Of a stretch of DNA of 59,530 nucleotides, positions 8,683 to 16,773 are shown piece by piece (position 1 is the stretch's first letter; the number at the start of each line of letters is the position of its first letter). The stretch covers positions 1 through 59,530 of the forward strand of contig JAZLGF010000017.1 of NCBI GenBank assembly GCA_045616165.1, in the 5' to 3' direction. The notes beneath the pieces were generated by a model that saw only the letters and a program-made list of their open reading frames with translations, made no database searches and was not told the DNA's origin. Both the position numbers and the translations under genes were made by a program. Origin of the DNA: RGIG5612 sp045616165 (GTDB lineage Bacteria; Bacillota; Clostridia; Lachnospirales; Lachnospiraceae).

Positions 8683-9171
8683 ATGTTTAAAGCAGCAGTA
8701 TTAACAATAAGTGATAAAGGAAGCGCAGGATTACGAGTAGATGAAGCAGGACCAAAGGTAAGTGCATTTCTTAAAGAAAATGGATATGATGTTACATATA
8801 CAAAAATTATTCCGGATGATGAAGAAGCAATAATGACAGAACTTATTAATCTTTCAGGTCGGAATATGCCACTTATTGTTACAACTGGAGGTACTGGTTT
8901 TTCAAAAAGAGACGTTACGCCAGAAGCTGTTGAAGCTGTATGTCATAAAATGATACCAGGCTTTGGAGAGGCTATGAGAGCGGCTAGTTCAAAGATAACC
9001 GATAAAGCATGGCTTTCAAGAGCTAATGCAGGAATTAGGGATAACAGCATAATTATTTCACTTCCAGGAAGCCCTAAAGCAGCAGTAGAAAATTTAGAAG
9101 CAGTAATTAAGCCACTTAAACATGGGCTTGAAATATTATTAGGAATGGATAGCGAGTGCGCAACAAAATAA
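8683..9171 (+). CDS. mogA: Molybdopterin adenylyltransferase MogA/MoaB
   Basis: A 162-residue protein that adenylates molybdopterin before metal insertion. It shows the MPT-binding TTGGTGFSKRDVTPEA segment and LSRANAGIRDNSIIISLPGSPKA near residues 116-135. The length and arrangement match MogA/MoaB proteins, and the two cannot be told apart safely by eye. No moeA follows. Instead thrC starts one base after its stop, an unexpected partner. It fits functionally with moaA and moaC 5 kb upstream. Confidence 0.88.
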   Translation: MFKAAVLTISDKGSAGLRVDEAGPKVSAFLKENGYDVTYTKIIPDDEEAIMTELINLSGRNMPLIVTTGGTGFSKRDVTPEAVEAVCHKMIPGFGEAMRAASSKITDKAWLSRANAGIRDNSIIISLPGSPKAAVENLEAVIKPLKHGLEILLGMDSECATK

Positions 9172-9172
9172 T

Positions 9173-10693
9173 ATGGACATAAGATATAAAAGTACAAGAG
9201 GAAATAAAGAAACAATCACTTCGTCACAGGCGATATTAAAAGGCCTAGCACCAGACGGAGGACTTTATGTGCCAAACAAGATTCCATGCTTAGACGAAGA
9301 TTTAAATGAACTTGCTACTAAGAACTATAAAGAAATTGCGTTTATAGTACTTAGAAAATTCTTAAGTGATTTTACTGATGAAGAGTTAAAAAAATGTATC
9401 GAACATGCTTACGATAGCAAGTTTGATGATGAAAAAATAGCGCCAGTAAAAGAAGTTGGCGATAGTTTTTATTTAGAATTATTCCACGGAAAGACAATAG
9501 CATTTAAGGATATGGCACTTTCAATTTTGCCATACCTACTTACATGTGCCGCAAAGAAAAACGATATCACAAATGAGATAATAATTCTTACTGCAACATC
9601 AGGCGATACGGGCAAAGCCGCACTTGCGGGATTTGCAGACGTTAAAGGCACAAAGATAGTTGTTTTTTATCCAAAAGGAGGAGTTAGTAAAATCCAAGAA
9701 CTCCAGATGGTTACTCAAAAAGGAGACAATACTAAAGTAGTAGCCTCAATCGGAAACTTTGATGATTGTCAAACAGGCGTTAAAAGTATGTTTAATGACG
9801 AAGAATTAAAGTCTAGATTAGATAAGAATAATTACCAGTTTTCTTCAGCAAATTCAATAAATATAGGCCGTCTCGTACCACAGATAGCTTATTATGTATG
9901 GTCATATTTGCAACTAGTAAGCAAGGGCAAAATTAAAGCAGGAGAAAAAATTAACTTTTGTGTTCCTACGGGAAACTTTGGAAATATTTTGGCAGGTTAT
10001 TATGCAAAACTAATGGGCCTTCCTGTTAATAAACTTATATGTGCATCAAACGATAATAAAGTTTTGTATGATTTCTTCCAAAGTGGAACTTACGATAAAA
10101 ATAGGGAGTTTATTTTAACTACATCTCCATCAATGGATATTCTTATTTCAAGTAATCTTGAAAGACTTATATATACTATCCAAAACGAAGATGAAGAAAA
10201 AACAAAAGAACTTATGAGCGAACTTCAAACAAAAGGAAGCTATCAAATAGATAAAGAATCAAATATTCTTAAAAACTTTGAAGCAGGTTTTTCAACTCAG
10301 GAAGAAACAGCAACTACAATTAAAGAAGTATATGAAAAATATAATTATGTAATTGATCCACATACGGCGGTTGCAAGCTGTGTTTATGAAAAATATAAAA
10401 AAGCTACAAATGATAACACACCATGTGTTATAGTATCTACTGCAAGTCCATATAAGTTTGCAAGAAGTGTAGTACATGCAATCGATAAAAACGTAAACCA
10501 CTGTGTATGTGCGACAAGTAAAGACAAAGAATACTTAGGTGATTTTGAACTTATCGAAGAGCTTTACAAACTTTCAAATGTAAAAATTCCACAAGCTATT
10601 GAAGATGTTTTACATGCGGATATAAGACATAACAATACATGTGAACTAAAAGATATGGAAAAAGAAGTAACGAACTTTTTAGGTATAGATTAG
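9173..10693 (+). CDS. thrC: Threonine synthase
   Basis: PLP enzyme converting O-phosphohomoserine to threonine. It begins with the typical YKSTRGN, has the LAPDGGLYVP segment, and carries the PLP lysine in GKTIAFKDMA (K112). The phosphate loop reads ATSGDTGKAAL, followed by VFYPKGGVS and the FCVPTGNFGNILAGYYA motif. At 506 residues it is the long form of ThrC. It is packed one base after mogA and eight bases before the exporter gene, so it is probably co-transcribed with them. Confidence 0.95.
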   Translation: MDIRYKSTRGNKETITSSQAILKGLAPDGGLYVPNKIPCLDEDLNELATKNYKEIAFIVLRKFLSDFTDEELKKCIEHAYDSKFDDEKIAPVKEVGDSFYLELFHGKTIAFKDMALSILPYLLTCAAKKNDITNEIIILTATSGDTGKAALAGFADVKGTKIVVFYPKGGVSKIQELQMVTQKGDNTKVVASIGNFDDCQTGVKSMFNDEELKSRLDKNNYQFSSANSINIGRLVPQIAYYVWSYLQLVSKGKIKAGEKINFCVPTGNFGNILAGYYAKLMGLPVNKLICASNDNKVLYDFFQSGTYDKNREFILTTSPSMDILISSNLERLIYTIQNEDEEKTKELMSELQTKGSYQIDKESNILKNFEAGFSTQEETATTIKEVYEKYNYVIDPHTAVASCVYEKYKKATNDNTPCVIVSTASPYKFARSVVHAIDKNVNHCVCATSKDKEYLGDFELIEELYKLSNVKIPQAIEDVLHADIRHNNTCELKDMEKEVTNFLGID

Positions 10694-10701
10694 GAGCATA
10701 G

Positions 10702-11202
10702 ATGAACAAAATTATTGACTGGATAGCTATAACATTTGCTAGTTGGAATCATGAATTAGTAATATTTATTATTTCGCTTTTCCCAATATTAGAATTAAGA
10801 GGAGGACTTATAGCAGCATCACTTTTACAAGTGCCATACTGGAAAGCCCTAATTATTTGCGTAATAGGAAATATAATTCCAATACCATTTATTTTGCTCT
10901 TAATAGAGAAGATATTTAGCCTTTTAAAGAAGACAAAACATATAAGTAAGGCAATTTACTGGTTAGAAGAAAAAACGCTTAAAAAGAGAACACAGATAGA
11001 CAAATGGGGATTTTGGGGACTTGTATTATTTGTAGGAATTCCACTTCCGGGAACAGGTGGATGGACAGGCGCACTTCTAGCATCACTTCTTCGTATGCCA
11101 ATAAAAAAATCAGCCCCTGCAATTGGCATCGGCATATGCCTAGCAGCAGCCATAATGAGTTTCATCACCTACGGAATCCCAGCCCTTATAAGGTTATTCT
11201 AA
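10702..11202 (+). CDS. Small multidrug-export-type membrane protein (COG2426)
   Basis: A 166-residue integral membrane protein with about four hydrophobic segments. The motifs LRGGLIAASLL near residue 32 and FVGIPLPGTGGWTGAL near 113-128 mark the COG2426 (putative small multidrug export) family. The substrate is unknown, and the drug-export name is historical. It is the last gene of the mogA-thrC unit. Confidence 0.8.
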   Translation: MNKIIDWIAITFASWNHELVIFIISLFPILELRGGLIAASLLQVPYWKALIICVIGNIIPIPFILLLIEKIFSLLKKTKHISKAIYWLEEKTLKKRTQIDKWGFWGLVLFVGIPLPGTGGWTGALLASLLRMPIKKSAPAIGIGICLAAAIMSFITYGIPALIRLF

Positions 11203-11231
11203 AAATATAGCAATAATATAAAATTATAAAC

Positions 11232-11256
11232 AAAGGAGACAACACATGTCTCCTTT
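11232..11256. terminator. Hairpin in the convergent intergenic region
   Basis: AAAGGAGACA and TGTCTCCTTT form a 10-bp stem after the exporter gene. A second inverted repeat, CCCTACAAA with TTTGTAGGG, lies at 11319-11342, nearer the end of the minus-strand operon. Neither is followed by a clean T run, so termination is likely but not certain. Confidence 0.5.
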
Positions 11257-11373
11257 AATTATTATAAAACAACAAAAACTAATCCGAATAAATTACGATA
11301 TAATAATAAATCAATCAGCCCTACAAAGGGCAATTTGTAGGGGAATAAAGAGAAATTATAATGAAGAATAGGG

Positions 11374-12153
11374 TTATGATAAAAACCAGTATTCTAGGAT
11401 TGCGTACATTTCACGAACATAAAACGTAGGGAAGAGCCACCAAGCAGTTTTAGCAGGATAAGGGCTTGCAATAAATCCTAATTCTTTGGCTTTGTTTAGG
11501 CTTCTGTATTCATGAAATTCATTTGTTATAATAACAGCATTGTCTTTTCTATATTTAGTTGAATTTAGGTTATTAATTATTTTAACGCAGTTCATAAGGT
11601 TTTCATGAGTATCTGTGGAAGTATCCTCTAAAATAATTCTTGTAGAATCTATGCCTTTATTTGTAAGCCATTTTTGCATTGCAAGAGCTTCACTTGTATC
11701 TTCATCTTTTCCTTGACCACCAGATACTATTACATGTGATTCTGGATTTTTTTCTAAATATTTGAATGTTGCATCAAGACGTTCGCCAAGCATAATGCTT
11801 GGTGTTGTTTTATTAACTTTACATCCTAAAACAATAACAGTTCCATTAGAAAAAGATGGCCCGCTAGCGGCACTAATCATGCAAACAGTAGTAGCAATAG
11901 CTAAAGTAATAATTACAAGTAGAATGACTCCAACAAAAAGTTCTAATATCTTTCCGATAGTTTTTTGCCAAAAACATGTAATAAAATGATTAACACTGGA
12001 AAAGAAAAAACCATATAGAAGTAAAATCACACCAACACAAATTCCTGTCGTAGTGCCTATATTAAAAGAAGACCCACGAAATAGTGGAAGTAAAAATAGT
12101 ATGATAAATATTAAACCGATTGTGATTAAAATAATACTTTTATTGTTCTCCAT
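11374..12153 (-). CDS. YdcF/SanA-family membrane protein (DUF218)
   Basis: A 259-residue protein with about three N-terminal transmembrane segments (residues 5-100) followed by a DUF218 domain. The domain shows VIVLGCKVN, IVSGGQGKDEDTSEA and an ITNEFHEYRS segment with conserved charged residues. Family members are linked to cell-envelope integrity, but the reaction is unknown. It is the last gene of the minus-strand tungstate operon, 14 bp after tupC; a link to tungstate is not implied by the domain. Confidence 0.8.
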   Translation of the reverse strand: MENNKSIILITIGLIFIILFLLPLFRGSSFNIGTTTGICVGVILLLYGFFFSSVNHFITCFWQKTIGKILELFVGVILLVIITLAIATTVCMISAASGPSFSNGTVIVLGCKVNKTTPSIMLGERLDATFKYLEKNPESHVIVSGGQGKDEDTSEALAMQKWLTNKGIDSTRIILEDTSTDTHENLMNCVKIINNLNSTKYRKDNAVIITNEFHEYRSLNKAKELGFIASPYPAKTAWWLFPTFYVREMYAILEYWFLS

Positions 12154-12167
12154 TATTTTCTAAAAAT

Positions 12168-12776
12168 TTATAAATCAGAAAATTCTTTTAATGTACCAGA
12201 ATGGTTTAAGATGATAGCCTTTGAGGCTATCATTTTTGCTGTTTCAGCACCATGAATAATAACAATAACAGTTGAGCCAGTTTCCGAAGCAGTTTCTTTA
12301 ATTAAATTAAAAGCTAATAGAACAGAATCGCCATCCATAGAAGAAGTAGGCTCATCTAAAATAAGCAAATCGTATTTCTTCATCAAAATACGGCAAAGCG
12401 CCATCTTAGCTTTTTCTCCACCGGAAATTTTTTTAGCATTTTTCTTAGCAATATCGTCTATGCCAAGTTTATGCATTAAAAGAGAGCACTTTTCATGTGC
12501 CGCTTCTTTTGTCATACCATCAGAATTTTGTAAAATATTATTTTCAACAGAAAGATTAAAAACAAAAGGAGACTGGGCAAGATAACCAATATTAATATCG
12601 GCTTTAATTTTTCCATTATCAGAAGGAATAATACCAGTTAAAATTTTTGCAAGAGTAGATTTGCCAGAACCATTATCACCCATCAAAGCGATAACGCTTC
12701 CGTCTTCAATTTCAAGTCCTTCAAAATCAAGGACAAGCTGGCCATTATAAGTTTTCTTCATTGCAGGAATTATCAT
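12168..12776 (-). CDS. tupC: Tungstate ABC transporter ATP-binding protein TupC
   Basis: A compact 202-residue ABC ATPase. The Walker A motif is GDNGSGKSTL, the signature is ISGGEKAKMALC, and the Walker B is LLILDEPTSSMD. It is smaller than most ABC ATPases, about 230 or more, as it lacks a C-terminal extension. Its ATG overlaps the end of tupB by four bases, so translation is coupled. Assignment to tungstate rather than molybdate rests on the tupA and tupB genes beside it. Confidence 0.88.
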   Translation of the reverse strand: MIIPAMKKTYNGQLVLDFEGLEIEDGSVIALMGDNGSGKSTLAKILTGIIPSDNGKIKADINIGYLAQSPFVFNLSVENNILQNSDGMTKEAAHEKCSLLMHKLGIDDIAKKNAKKISGGEKAKMALCRILMKKYDLLILDEPTSSMDGDSVLLAFNLIKETASETGSTVIVIIHGAETAKMIASKAIILNHSGTLKEFSDL

Positions 12777-13459
12777 TTATCCATCTCTCCTTGTAAAAAG
12801 GCCATAACAATATTTATGAGCAATCCAAAGAATAATAAAATAATACCAAGCGCAAGAGCAGTCTTGAAATTACCCATGCTTGTATAATTCATAATAGCTG
12901 TAGTCATTACATTAGTCTTAAACATAATAGCACCACCGACTATAGATACAGCGCCGACTTCGGCAAGGGCTCTTCCTAAAAGGAAAAGGTAAGTAGAAAT
13001 AATATTATAGCGGCTTTCGTTAATAATAAGTAAAAGAGAGCGTCCTTTTTTTAATCCCATACCTTTTGCGCTTTCCTTAAAATTAATTGCAAAACCGTTA
13101 ATATATGTTTCAACAAGACCAACGGACATAGGAAGTAAAAGAATGATTTGAGCAATAACCATACCAGTTACAGTATAAAGAAGGTGCAGTCCGCCAAGAG
13201 GCCCAACGCCGCTAAATAAAAGAAAACAAAAAAGGCCGCACACAACAGGAGGAAGACCCTCCAATGCACGGTCTATAGCAATAATAATTTTACGTCCTTT
13301 GAATTGTGAAATGCCTAACCAGACTCCGATTGGCACTCCGATAAGAAGTGACAATACGGAGCTGATTAATGTCATCTTAAATGTTAATCCAATTATCTGC
13401 CAGACAATTGGATCGCCGGTGAATATTAACTTAAAAGCTTCACCGAATGCACCACTCAC
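12773..13459 (-). CDS. tupB: Tungstate ABC transporter permease TupB
   Basis: A 228-residue permease with about five membrane segments and the inner-membrane EAA-like loop near ESAKGMGLKKGRSLLLII. The sequence DPIVWQIIGLTFKMTLISS at the start and RALEGLPPVVCGL are typical of TupB/CysT-like permeases. The start codon is GTG and overlaps the tupA stop by one base, with GGAGG about 12 bases upstream. Confidence 0.88.
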   Translation of the reverse strand: MSGAFGEAFKLIFTGDPIVWQIIGLTFKMTLISSVLSLLIGVPIGVWLGISQFKGRKIIIAIDRALEGLPPVVCGLFCFLLFSGVGPLGGLHLLYTVTGMVIAQIILLLPMSVGLVETYINGFAINFKESAKGMGLKKGRSLLLIINESRYNIISTYLFLLGRALAEVGAVSIVGGAIMFKTNVMTTAIMNYTSMGNFKTALALGIILLFFGLLINIVMAFLQGEMDK

Positions 13460-14457
13460 TACTTGAGAATTCCTCCATTAGCTTCGAATGTTAAAAATGT
13501 AGCCTTATCAGATAAGATAAATCCACCTTTTTCATTAGCCATTGATAAGCATTGTCCCATACCAGCGTTAGCAGAAATGTACCAATCCTGGTAAGCTTCA
13601 TAAGTTGTAGGTTCTTCTGTGATACCTAACTCTTCTGGCCAAAGAGAAAGTTCTTTTGTATGAGTTCCTGATTTATCACCACGTGATACGAAAGGAAGTT
13701 TTTCGTCAGCAATTTTCTTAAATGCAGCTTTTACGTCTGCTAATTTATCAAATTCGCCACTAGCATCTTTTGGTCCACAAAGAACGAAGTAGTTATACAT
13801 GAAAGTCATTCTTGGGTTAGCCATTCCATGAACACTACGAGCGAATCCGGCCTCAATAAATTCTTCTTCTTGTGATTTAGCGTGAACTAAGATAAGGTCA
13901 GCGTTTCCGGCTTTAGCAGAAGCGATAGCTTTACCAGTACCGGCTGATTCCCATTCAATGTCGTAGCCATATTTGCCCTCGAAAATTGGCTCTAAGTATT
14001 GTAAAAGACCAGAGTCATTAACAGAAGTAGTTGTGCTCATATGGATAAGCTTTGTTTCTTCAGTTGCCTTAGCAACTTCTTCTACAGTTGCTGAAGGAGC
14101 GTCACCGGCTTTATTAATATAGAAAAGGGCAGTACCATATTCTTCAACGCCATAATCAGCGATAGCTTTTTTACCTTCATCTGAAAGCATCCAGGTAATA
14201 AAAGCATCAGCGCCTTCAGTATTCGTAACTCTTTGGTTTGTAACAGAGTTTCCGTCAGCATCAACCCATGGAGCGTCAGGATTAACAGCGATTAAAGAAT
14301 AGTTGTTAATCATGTTTTCATCTTCTTCCATAAGGATAGTAAGAGCAACCTTGCTTTCAGCTCCAGTTTCTTTAGGCTCTTCAGTCTTTTTATTTCCACA
14401 AGCTACTAAAGATAAAACCAAAAAAGCAGCAAGTAAAATAGTAATAAGTTTTTTCAT
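13459..14457 (-). CDS. tupA: Tungstate-binding lipoprotein TupA, circularly permuted
   Basis: The 332-residue product has a lipobox (LSLVAC, Cys20), then residues about 38-118 that correspond to the C-terminal part of ordinary TupA (NNYSLIAVNP, then GADAFITWMLSDEGKKAIADYG and EEYGTALFY), and only then the usual N-terminal part from about 135: HMSTTTSVNDSGLL (139-152), AGTGKAIA, DLILVHAKS and PFVSRGDKSGTHTKELSLW. The protein ends at DKATFLTFEANGG, exactly where ordinary TupA would continue into the segment now at the front. All ligand motifs (TTTS, SRGDxSGTH) are kept, so it should bind tungstate. I place the start at 14457, behind a GGAGG site, not at the upstream in-frame ATG at 14532, because only this start gives a clean signal peptide. 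Confidence 0.88.
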   Translation of the reverse strand: MKKLITILLAAFLVLSLVACGNKKTEEPKETGAESKVALTILMEEDENMINNYSLIAVNPDAPWVDADGNSVTNQRVTNTEGADAFITWMLSDEGKKAIADYGVEEYGTALFYINKAGDAPSATVEEVAKATEETKLIHMSTTTSVNDSGLLQYLEPIFEGKYGYDIEWESAGTGKAIASAKAGNADLILVHAKSQEEEFIEAGFARSVHGMANPRMTFMYNYFVLCGPKDASGEFDKLADVKAAFKKIADEKLPFVSRGDKSGTHTKELSLWPEELGITEEPTTYEAYQDWYISANAGMGQCLSMANEKGGFILSDKATFLTFEANGGILK

Positions 14458-14476
14458 GTTAACCTCCAATGTAGTA

Positions 14477-15415
14477 TTAATTATTTTTTGAATAATATTT
14501 TCTAAAAAACTTAAAATATTTAGCATTTTCATTATCAGTATAATTTATAGGAATATTTTTGTCATTTAATATTTTATTAAAATCCCATCTAGGCCAAACC
14601 TTCCAAGGAGTTAAAAATCCAGGATTAATAGCGCCTTTAGGGCACTTCATTGTACATGCCATGCACATAGTGCATTTTGTTCCAAATTTAGGGATATTAT
14701 CAATTTTTATATTTGCAGCAGGACAAGCATTAACGCATATTTTGCATCCAATACATGTGTCAGATTTAACTTTATGTAGTGGTCCGTTAATCCATGCGCC
14801 TACCCATTGAAGTCTTATAAAGTAAGACCAAAGTATTGTAAAAACATTATATTTAAGCACTTTATAGTTTTCGCATGCAATATCGCTTGCAAGCTTTTTA
14901 GCCATAACATCTTTCGTGTGTAAATACATTTGTTTAGCCATAGCATCAGGATATTTAAACATGATGTTGTAAGGCATAAGCATATGCATGTCGATTCCAG
15001 GGTTAAATCCTTTTTTCTTAAGGAAATAACAAAGAGTATTGCTTGATGCATTATTTGGTCTAAAAGGCTCACCAGAAGTCTTAAAAATAAAAGCCCTCAT
15101 ACCTTTCTTAGAATCTGTTAAAGCAGGAAGATGTTTAACAAATCTTAAGAAAAACTGAGGAGAGTTAAAGCCGTGAATAGGGTAAGCAAAACCTGCAATA
15201 TCATAATTGTTAGGGTTAGGAACATAGCCGAATTCGTCTGAAATATATGCAAAGTTGCTTCGGTCAAGCTCTTTGTCATATAAATCACTGTCTTTAGTGC
15301 ATATGCGATAGAGCTCTGCTTGAATATTTACTTCAAGCAGAGCATTAGCTACCATTTCACTGGCAATATAAGTATTATCTGTTCCTGAAAAAATATAGAT
15401 AATAGCTTTTTTCAT
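14477..15415 (-). CDS. EFR1-type flavodoxin/ferredoxin protein
   Basis: A 312-residue protein with an N-terminal flavodoxin-like fold (IIYIFSGTDNTYIASEMVA, residues 5-23, with the phosphate-binding loop) and a C-terminal pair of [4Fe-4S] motifs: CIGCKICVNACP and CTMCMACTMKCP. Such EFR1-family proteins are thought to transfer electrons, but partners are mostly unknown. It lies between the epimerase gene, which abuts it, and tupA, 19 bp on. Inference: it may supply electrons to a tungsten enzyme. Confidence 0.82.
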   Translation of the reverse strand: MKKAIIYIFSGTDNTYIASEMVANALLEVNIQAELYRICTKDSDLYDKELDRSNFAYISDEFGYVPNPNNYDIAGFAYPIHGFNSPQFFLRFVKHLPALTDSKKGMRAFIFKTSGEPFRPNNASSNTLCYFLKKKGFNPGIDMHMLMPYNIMFKYPDAMAKQMYLHTKDVMAKKLASDIACENYKVLKYNVFTILWSYFIRLQWVGAWINGPLHKVKSDTCIGCKICVNACPAANIKIDNIPKFGTKCTMCMACTMKCPKGAINPGFLTPWKVWPRWDFNKILNDKNIPINYTDNENAKYFKFFRKYYSKNN

Positions 15416-16432
15416 TTATTTACCTTTGCCAAAACCATTAGGATAGCAACGAGACATAGTAACTGAGATAGCTTCTTCTAGACCATCTTTGCCATACCCT
15501 AAGAGTTTAGAGTTTGCTTCAATTACTTCATCAGGAATATAAATTTCAAAGTCCATAACATCGGTCATAAGTTTGCCAAGATTAAGTCCAGCTTCGTTAC
15601 CTTTTTTAGCTTCTGCCTTAGCTATAGCGTTTGCACCCATAGCACAAATCTTAGCATTAGGCTGAATAATAGGTTTATTAATTTTAAGGCCTTTTTCAAA
15701 TTCCTGAATCATCCATTTAAAAGTATGGTTGTCAGTAGCAACAGGGTATCTTTCGCCATGAACGCCATTTTCTAAAGCACCGATAATAGCTTCGCCTACA
15801 TGTTCGATAGCAATCATACTAGTTCCGCCTTTAGGGAAAAAGATTGCTGGATAATGGAAGAATCTTTCAATATAAACATCTTTCCAAATAGGCATACGCT
15901 CAGGCATCTGTCCAAAGATATAAGGAAGCTCAAGTACCATAACGTCCATACCACCGTTAGCAGCGCCACCGCCAGATTCAGCAAACAAAGTTGCAGCCTG
16001 CTCAACACGTGAGCGAATATAAGGATGATTTTTAGCAAGTTCCTTTTCAGGATAAACTCTATCAAAATATGCAAAATATGAATTGTTTACAACACTTCTT
16101 TTAACGCCGGCTCTTCTTGCAGCACGAAATACTTTAGAAGCATCCGTTACAAGATGGCCGTGGAAAAAGTCATATGATGGAGCAGGAGGAGTATAACGAT
16201 CGTCTGGGCCAACAGAATAAACAAAAGCGTCATATCCTTCAAAAATAGGAACGAGTTCATCTTCGCTCATAGTAAAGATATCGCCATGACCAACTGGTAC
16301 TTCTTTTGGCCACCAGCCTTCAAGGTTAACATCGTCCAAAGCAAAAGCCCCAACTTCATAGCCACGTTTAAGGGCAACCTGTGTGGCATAATAGCCTAAA
16401 AAGCCCGTACCCCCAACTATCATTATTTTCAT
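15416..16432 (-). CDS. NAD-dependent epimerase/dehydratase (extended SDR)
   Basis: A 338-residue Rossmann protein beginning with the nucleotide-binding GGTGFLGYYA motif (residues 7-16). An SxGPDDR segment follows, and the SDR Tyr/Lys pair is not in its classical YxxxK form: the region reads HPYIRSRVEQAA. This suggests an atypical SDR, perhaps a reductase or NAD-binding regulator, not a classic sugar epimerase. It heads the minus-strand operon leading to tupABC, with AAGAAGGGACATT as its ribosome site. The substrate is unknown. Confidence 0.75.
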   Translation of the reverse strand: MKIMIVGGTGFLGYYATQVALKRGYEVGAFALDDVNLEGWWPKEVPVGHGDIFTMSEDELVPIFEGYDAFVYSVGPDDRYTPPAPSYDFFHGHLVTDASKVFRAARRAGVKRSVVNNSYFAYFDRVYPEKELAKNHPYIRSRVEQAATLFAESGGGAANGGMDVMVLELPYIFGQMPERMPIWKDVYIERFFHYPAIFFPKGGTSMIAIEHVGEAIIGALENGVHGERYPVATDNHTFKWMIQEFEKGLKINKPIIQPNAKICAMGANAIAKAEAKKGNEAGLNLGKLMTDVMDFEIYIPDEVIEANSKLLGYGKDGLEEAISVTMSRCYPNGFGKGK

Positions 16433-16773
16433 AATAATGTCCCTTCTTTCTATAAATTATTTACTTTTAATCAACCTACAAATTATATGATTTTTTATAT
16501 TATTCTTCAAGAAAATCTATTGTTTCTGTGATGCTTTTTTTGAACGCTCGCGGAGCAGTGTGACTCTGCTCACTGTATAACGAAGCGAGTGGAGCTTACG
16601 AATTCGTTATCGGCGAGTTGGAACCCGAGCCAGGAACGAATTCGTAAGCTCCGCGAGCATTTAAATAAGGGGTTAAATAAGAGACCAGTAAAGGCTTTTC
16701 ATTGTAATAGAAAAGTAGTAAAATATATTGGGTTTTTGTGTAAAACAAATAAACGAAAAAAGAGGAAAAAACA
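16433..16773. other. Divergent intergenic region with repeat copy A
   Basis: The 341-bp gap between the divergent epimerase and glmM genes holds repeat copy A (16546-16658), described separately, and presumably both promoters. An AT-rich segment with AAGTAGTAAAATATATTGGG at 16711-16730 is a plausible but unproven -10 region for glmM. An open frame runs across the repeat, but it has no support as a gene. Confidence 0.6.
16546..16658 (-). repeat. Dispersed hairpin repeat, copy A (composite form)
   Basis: The element is bounded by an 11-bp perfect inverted repeat, GCTCGCGGAGC (16546-16556) and GCTCCGCGAGC (16648-16658). Inside it is an 18-bp perfect stem, 16591-16608 against 16635-16652, around a 26-nt loop (16609-16634). 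The loop is identical, on the opposite strand, to those of copies B-E. A smaller palindrome, CAGTG...CACTG, sits in the left part, making this copy about 40 bp longer than the others. Confidence 0.92.

Noticed and set aside
14458..14532. Longer N-terminus for TupA
   Set aside because: It would bury the lipoprotein signal behind 25 residues and overlap the EFR1 gene; GGAGG sits before the ATG at 14457.
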